Below are positions 60,901-64,000 of a stretch of DNA of 64,000 bases, piece by piece (position 1 is the stretch's first letter; the number at the start of each line of letters is the position of its first letter). Source of the stretch: JABDJL01 sp963664065 (GTDB lineage Bacteria; Pseudomonadota; Gammaproteobacteria; Xanthomonadales; SZUA-36); contig OY760942.1 of NCBI GenBank assembly GCA_963664065.1, forward strand, positions 1,984,001 through 2,048,000, read 5' to 3'. The notes under the pieces are model-generated. The model was given only the letters and a program-made list of their open reading frames with translations. It was not told the origin of the DNA and did no database searches. Both the position numbers and the translations under genes were made by a program.

Positions 60901-62908
60901 CGGTTCGGTTGGTTACGACCACAAGGCCATGGGTATTACCGCCAAAGGCGCCTGGGAAGGTGTAAAACGCCATTTCCGTGAACTTGGAACAGACATTCAG
61001 CAACAGCCCTTCACCGTGGTGGGTATCGGAGACATGTCCGGAGACGTATTCGGTAACGGCATGCTGTTGTCGAAGCAGATCAGGTTGAAGGCAGCGTTCA
61101 ACCATTTACATGTCTTCCTAGACCCGGATCCGGATGAAAAAACTTCCTACAAGGAGCGCAAACGCCTGTTTGCACTGCCTCGATCGAACTGGGCGGATTA
61201 CAACAGAAAATTAATTTCCAAAGGCGGTGGTGTTTTTTCCCAGAAAGATAAAACTATCCCGATCAGCAGGCAGGTCCGGCAATGGCTGGAAATCGAAGAC
61301 AAGCAATTGGCGCCGCACCAACTCATCCGTGAACTACTGAAAGCCGAGGTTGACCTGTTGTGGAACGGTGGTATCGGAACCTACGTGAAATCAACCGCTG
61401 AAAACCACGCAGAAGTAGGTGATCTTGCGAACAATCCCCTGCGGGCTGATGGCAGGCAGTTGCGTTGCAAGGTTATTGGCGAAGGCGGAAACCTTGGTAT
61501 GACCCAGTTGGGCCGTATCGAATTCGCGCAAAACGGTGGCCGCATCAATACTGATTTTGTGGACAACTCGGCCGGTGTCGATTGCTCTGACCACGAGGTC
61601 AACATCAAGATTCTGTTGAACCAGGCCATGCGTATGGGAAAGCTGGATGAAAAGAAACGCAACGCCCTGCTGGCAGAAATGACCGATGAAGTTTCGGACC
61701 TTGTACTGCGAAGCAATTACCTGCAGACCCAGGTGCTTTCCATGATGGAGAAACTGTCCGGTCCTCGGCTTGGCGCCAAGCAGCACTTTATCCAGGTCCT
61801 GGAACAGGAAGGCCAACTAGACCGCGAACTGGAAGACTTGCCGGATGACGAGGAACTAATGGACCGGCGCAACCATGGCCTGGGGCTGACGCGGCCTGAA
61901 TTGTCGGTATTGCTGTCCTACAGCAAGATTCGCCTGTACAGCCAGTTACTGGATTCGGATATCCCTGAGGACCCTTATTTTGCCAACGAGCTGAAGGCTT
62001 ATTTTCCAACGCCGTTGCAGGAAAACTATGCGGAATTCATGGCTGGCCACCGCTTGAAACGTGAGCTGATTGCAACCCAGGTCACCAATAGCCTGGTCAA
62101 CCGCATGGGCGTGTCGTTTGTGTTGCGTATGCGCGATGACACCAGCGCCACACCGGCCGAGGTCGCCCGTGCCTACGCCATAGCCCGCGAATTATTTGAC
62201 GCCCGCGATTACTGGGCAAAGATTGAATCCCTGGACAACAAGGTTGAGGCTGAGCTGCAAACCAGGGCCTTACTGGCCATGTGGACATTGCTTCGACAAG
62301 TCACTCGCTGGATTGCAAACCATCCAGGCCACGAGCTGAATATTGAGGCCATGGTGGGCAAGCTTCAGCCGGGTATGAACGAAATGCAGAAAATCATCAC
62401 AAGAAAATTGAATGATGAAGAAAAACAAAAGGTTGCAGATATCGAAGCGCCACTCATCAAAGGCGGGTTTCCCAAATCCCTTGCCCGCAGGGTGGCTACT
62501 CTGAACCTGCTGGCCCCGGCCCTGGACGTGGTGGCAACCGCAGCTGCGCGGGATATGGAAGTGCATTCGGTGGCCAAAGTTTATTTTGGCCTGGGTGAAT
62601 CCCTGGGGCTGAAATGGTTCCGCGGGCATGTTGAGAGCCTGTCGGTTGAGGGCCAGTGGCATGCGCACGCGCGCGGCAATCTTAGGGATGAACTGTATTC
62701 TCATCATCGCGAGATGGTGAACCGGGTACTGGACGCATCGAATGGAGAGGCCGATCCGGTTGCGGAATGGATAGAAATGCATCATCTCGATGTCAACCGA
62801 GTCATCGAGATGATGCAGGATATGCGTAACCTGGCGAATATGGATTATGCAACGCTTTCGGTTGCGGTTCGCTCGCTGGGACAATTACTCAGCGCAACCG
62901 AAGTATGA
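57947..62908 (+). CDS. gdhB: NAD-specific glutamate dehydrogenase, very large type
   Basis: 1653 residues (1649 if the ATG at 57959 is used). It oxidises glutamate to 2-oxoglutarate and ammonium with NAD. This is the 180-kDa-class GDH known from Streptomyces and Pseudomonas: a long N-terminal regulatory region with ACT-like parts (about 1-700), then the catalytic core with GAVARGGLRWSDRKEDFRTEVLGLMKAQNVKN, VPVGAKGGFVV, FWLGDAFASGGSVGYDHKAMGITAKGAWEGVKRHF, and VVGIGDMSGDVFGNGML, followed by a C-terminal helical domain. Its stop overlaps the nadK start (ATGA). Confidence 0.95.
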   Translation: MVKPMTSIDKNKQVLLEQVSSILAGQSKTGKVRQARYYAEAFFRHVPIEELSRETPAALAAIVSEQMEFISKRPPQEALIGVFNPTIEENGWESDHTIIEMVNDDMPFLIDSANVVMAEMNLRVHLMVHPVIHVERDDRGRVKGYYSAAEGKGEPESIIHMQINRQNDPEVLAKIESKLKYAMASVRLAVRDWKAMTARVEEAVKKLPEWAVCTEASVVEECQQFLTWMKNNHFILLGSRDYELVREGDQSILNMVEGSGLGLLQETKKTIRSKPIAAVDDEARTNRNNPLIITKTGSRSSVHRVGYMDYIGVLRFDEKGRTIGERRFIGLFTSNAYFRRASDTPLVRVKVEEVLENSGLRENSYAFKSLVHILETLPRDDLFQATTGELAEIATTVLNLQERHRVRLLIRRERFTRFFSCLVYIPRDQFNTENRTRIQKILKRALKGEKLDYVAQISESVLARLQVIIRPKPGEDPRPDVHALEQKIVQAIRSWNDELKEILVQKHGEDRGMSLAERIGEAFPAAYQEDVSPWVSSFDVEKIDALGDEQDLGMSLYRPRKKGTSIIRFKLFRQNNSIPLSDVLPMLENMGLHIVSERPYELCLKNDKSVWVQDFDMIFARGEDLNLDAVRDAFEEAFDYTLRGITVSDSFNRLILACQLHWRQVKMLRAYCKYLLQTGSPFSFEYMAQTLSRHRLLAYLLVELFDARFNPGRDEDSDFKVEKAQKRLRRYLDELADDVEKKDKALSEYLDNAVEARAKSRDLQVKTIRKAFVRGLASVSSLDEDRILHSFYSVILATMRTNFYQKSDKGLVHEYMSFKLDSAKVPDLPKPCPYREIWVYSPRLEGIHLRMGAVARGGLRWSDRKEDFRTEVLGLMKAQNVKNTMIVPVGAKGGFVVQNIPEEGGREAVMAEVIYCYKCYINALLDITDNLDEDELIPPEQVVRFDDDDPYLVVAADKGTATFSDTANAIALERDFWLGDAFASGGSVGYDHKAMGITAKGAWEGVKRHFRELGTDIQQQPFTVVGIGDMSGDVFGNGMLLSKQIRLKAAFNHLHVFLDPDPDEKTSYKERKRLFALPRSNWADYNRKLISKGGGVFSQKDKTIPISRQVRQWLEIEDKQLAPHQLIRELLKAEVDLLWNGGIGTYVKSTAENHAEVGDLANNPLRADGRQLRCKVIGEGGNLGMTQLGRIEFAQNGGRINTDFVDNSAGVDCSDHEVNIKILLNQAMRMGKLDEKKRNALLAEMTDEVSDLVLRSNYLQTQVLSMMEKLSGPRLGAKQHFIQVLEQEGQLDRELEDLPDDEELMDRRNHGLGLTRPELSVLLSYSKIRLYSQLLDSDIPEDPYFANELKAYFPTPLQENYAEFMAGHRLKRELIATQVTNSLVNRMGVSFVLRMRDDTSATPAEVARAYAIARELFDARDYWAKIESLDNKVEAELQTRALLAMWTLLRQVTRWIANHPGHELNIEAMVGKLQPGMNEMQKIITRKLNDEEKQKVADIEAPLIKGGFPKSLARRVATLNLLAPALDVVATAAARDMEVHSVAKVYFGLGESLGLKWFRGHVESLSVEGQWHAHARGNLRDELYSHHREMVNRVLDASNGEADPVAEWIEMHHLDVNRVIEMMQDMRNLANMDYATLSVAVRSLGQLLSATEV

Positions 62909-63666
62909 GCAAAGACATTCACTTTGTTGCCAGCACGGTTCCGGCGGCGCAGCAGGCTTTAGAAATGATGCAGCGAGAATATGGCCAGGCGCCGATTGAG
63001 TCTGCCCAAATCATCGTGGCCCTGGGTGGCGATGGTTTTATGTTGCGCACCTTGCACAAGTTTATCGAGGCAGACTTGCCAACCTATGGGATGAAACTGG
63101 GTACGGTGGGTTTCCTGATGAACCGCTATGTTGAAGGCGGGCTTAATGAGCGTCTTGCAAAAGCAGACCTGGTGGAATTGAATCCGTTGCGGATGAAAAC
63201 CCGCAGCATGGATGGAGAAGAGTCTGGCGCGCTGGCCATTAACGAAGTTTCACTGTTGCGCCAAACCAACCAGGCCGCGCACATACGCATACTGGTCAAT
63301 GACCTTGTGAAGGTAGAGGAACTGGTTTGCGATGGTGTACTGGTGTCGACCGCGGCCGGCAGCACCGCCTACAACCTGTCGGCACACGGCCCGATTCTCC
63401 CCCTGGGAACCGACGCACTGGCGCTGACCCCTATCAGCCCGTTCCGTCCGAGGCGCTGGAAAGGCGCTATTTTGCCTGTTTCCGCCCACATCACTTTCGA
63501 AGTGCTTAACGGTGACAAGCGCTCGGTTAGTGCCACCGCGGACTACAACGAAGTACGCGATGTACTCAGAGTTGAGGTTTTCGAGGACAATTCCACTACG
63601 CTTAAGCTGATGTTTGACCCGGATCACTCGCTGGAGGAACGAATCCTGAACGAGCAATTTATCTGA
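62905..63666 (+). CDS. nadK: NAD kinase, short form
   Basis: 253 residues, shorter than E. coli NadK. It phosphorylates NAD to NADP. GGDGFML (about 41-47), TVGFLMNRY, NEVSLLRQTNQAAHIRI, and STAAGSTAYNLSAHGPILPLGTDALALTPISPF are intact. The short length and KLGTVGFLMN resemble the alphaproteobacterial type. Coupled by ATGA to the NAD-dependent GDH. Confidence 0.93.
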   Translation: MSKDIHFVASTVPAAQQALEMMQREYGQAPIESAQIIVALGGDGFMLRTLHKFIEADLPTYGMKLGTVGFLMNRYVEGGLNERLAKADLVELNPLRMKTRSMDGEESGALAINEVSLLRQTNQAAHIRILVNDLVKVEELVCDGVLVSTAAGSTAYNLSAHGPILPLGTDALALTPISPFRPRRWKGAILPVSAHITFEVLNGDKRSVSATADYNEVRDVLRVEVFEDNSTTLKLMFDPDHSLEERILNEQFI

Positions 63667-63679
63667 CCGGTTATTTTGT

Positions 63680-63812
63680 GTGGGAGCGAGCACCTGCTCG
63701 TGAATTCCTAAATTCTGCACTTACTAACACAAAAAGCTTCGCGATTAATAATCGCTCCTACAAGCTTCGGTTATTTTGTGTGGGAGCGATTATTAATCGT
63801 GAAGCTTTTCTC
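63680..63812. repeat. REP/REPIN cluster after nadK
   Basis: TGTGGGAGCGAGCACCTGCTCGTGAA, TTCGCGATTAATAATCGCTCCTACA and TGTGGGAGCGATTATTAATCGTGAA form facing pairs. The segment GGTTATTTTGTGTGGGAGCGA occurs twice (63669 and 63770). Confidence 0.85.
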
Positions 63813-63845
63813 AATATTTGAGACACCTTCTGTTATTCTGAAACC

Positions 63846-64000
63846 ATGAAAAGCGCCGAAATCCATCAACTTGTCACCAAACCCCTGGTGGTCGCGGTGT
63901 CTTCGCGTGCGTTGTTTGACCTGGATGAAAGCCACCGGATCTTCGAGGACCGGGGTATCGAGGGATATCGTGCATACCAGGTAGAAAAAGAAAACGACAT
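63846..64000 (+). CDS. cytosolic 5'-nucleotidase-like protein, 5' partial
   Basis: The first 51 codons: MKSAEIHQLVTKPLVVAVSSR, then ALFDLDESHRIFEDRGIEGYRAYQVEKEND, running off the window. VAVSSRALFDLDESHRIFE matches the bacterial homologues of cytosolic 5'-nucleotidase I (HAD-like, dephosphorylating nucleoside monophosphates). Catalytic motifs beyond this point cannot be seen. Confidence 0.7.
   Translation, partial: MKSAEIHQLVTKPLVVAVSSRALFDLDESHRIFEDRGIEGYRAYQVEKEND

Overview
The window comes from a gammaproteobacterium, probably an uncultured free-living (marine-type) one. The evidence is gene content and order: dxs-ispA-xseB, tilS-accA-gluQ, mtaD-ubiG-mupP, rpsF-rpsR-rplI-dnaB-alr, ccsA/ypjD next to ffh, a FimX-like c-di-GMP protein, PspF, cobalamin-dependent MetH and a 1.65-kilo-residue NAD-glutamate dehydrogenase. 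No rRNA, tRNA, CRISPR array or prophage was seen.

Layout. 0-10.9 kb: a dehalogenase remnant, a lipoprotein methyltransferase-like gene, a nucleoside-salvage operon (deoA-deoD-cdd), a frameshifted gluconate-dehydrogenase/GMC pair, an exported RidA protein, a DUF1501 remnant and several small metabolic or membrane genes. 10.9-19.7 kb: a minus-strand housekeeping block (dxs, ispA, xseB, tilS, accA, gluQ, fimX-like). It carries an intact CTAG-targeting MITE and a decayed second copy, each lying exactly on a stop codon. 20-26.7 kb: efp, mtaD-like, ubiG, mupP-like, a squalene/phytoene synthase relative, GFA and FmdB proteins, a YciK remnant, an AraC/Ogt fusion and hinT. 26.8-30.6 kb: an IS3 element inside a secreted SGTG-repeat protein gene that is translationally coupled to a DUF6502 gene. 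Beside it a 1-kb region without genes holds two divergent, unannotated RNAs. Each has many GGA-loop hairpins and ends in a rho-independent terminator, which is the signature of CsrA/RsmA-sequestering RNAs. Between them lies an array of 16-bp repeats. 30.6-41.3 kb: asnS, an IscA-type protein, the S6-S18-L9 operon (S6 has a long acidic tail), dnaB, alr, pspF, radA, corC-like and ypjD.

At 41.35 kb ffh is frameshifted and then cut off, without its M domain, by a second IS3 element that has no target-site duplication. What follows (43.6-47.5 kb) is a toxin-antitoxin/ATPase island. After it come polysaccharide genes (gmd, a shortened fcl, a truncated cpsB, vpsP), DUF2058, metH with its ArsR-methyltransferase partner, acyl-CoA dehydrogenase, NAD-GDH, nadK and a partial 5'-nucleotidase. 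A REP/REPIN family is common from 47.5 kb onward, and I did not notice it before 47 kb. Together with the broken ffh and the missing target duplication, this marks the second IS3 as a likely rearrangement or assembly junction.

Three genes (GMC, fimX-like, ffh) each carry one single-base indel. Either the sequence has residual indel errors or this lineage is losing genes. Five more loci are truncated remnants.
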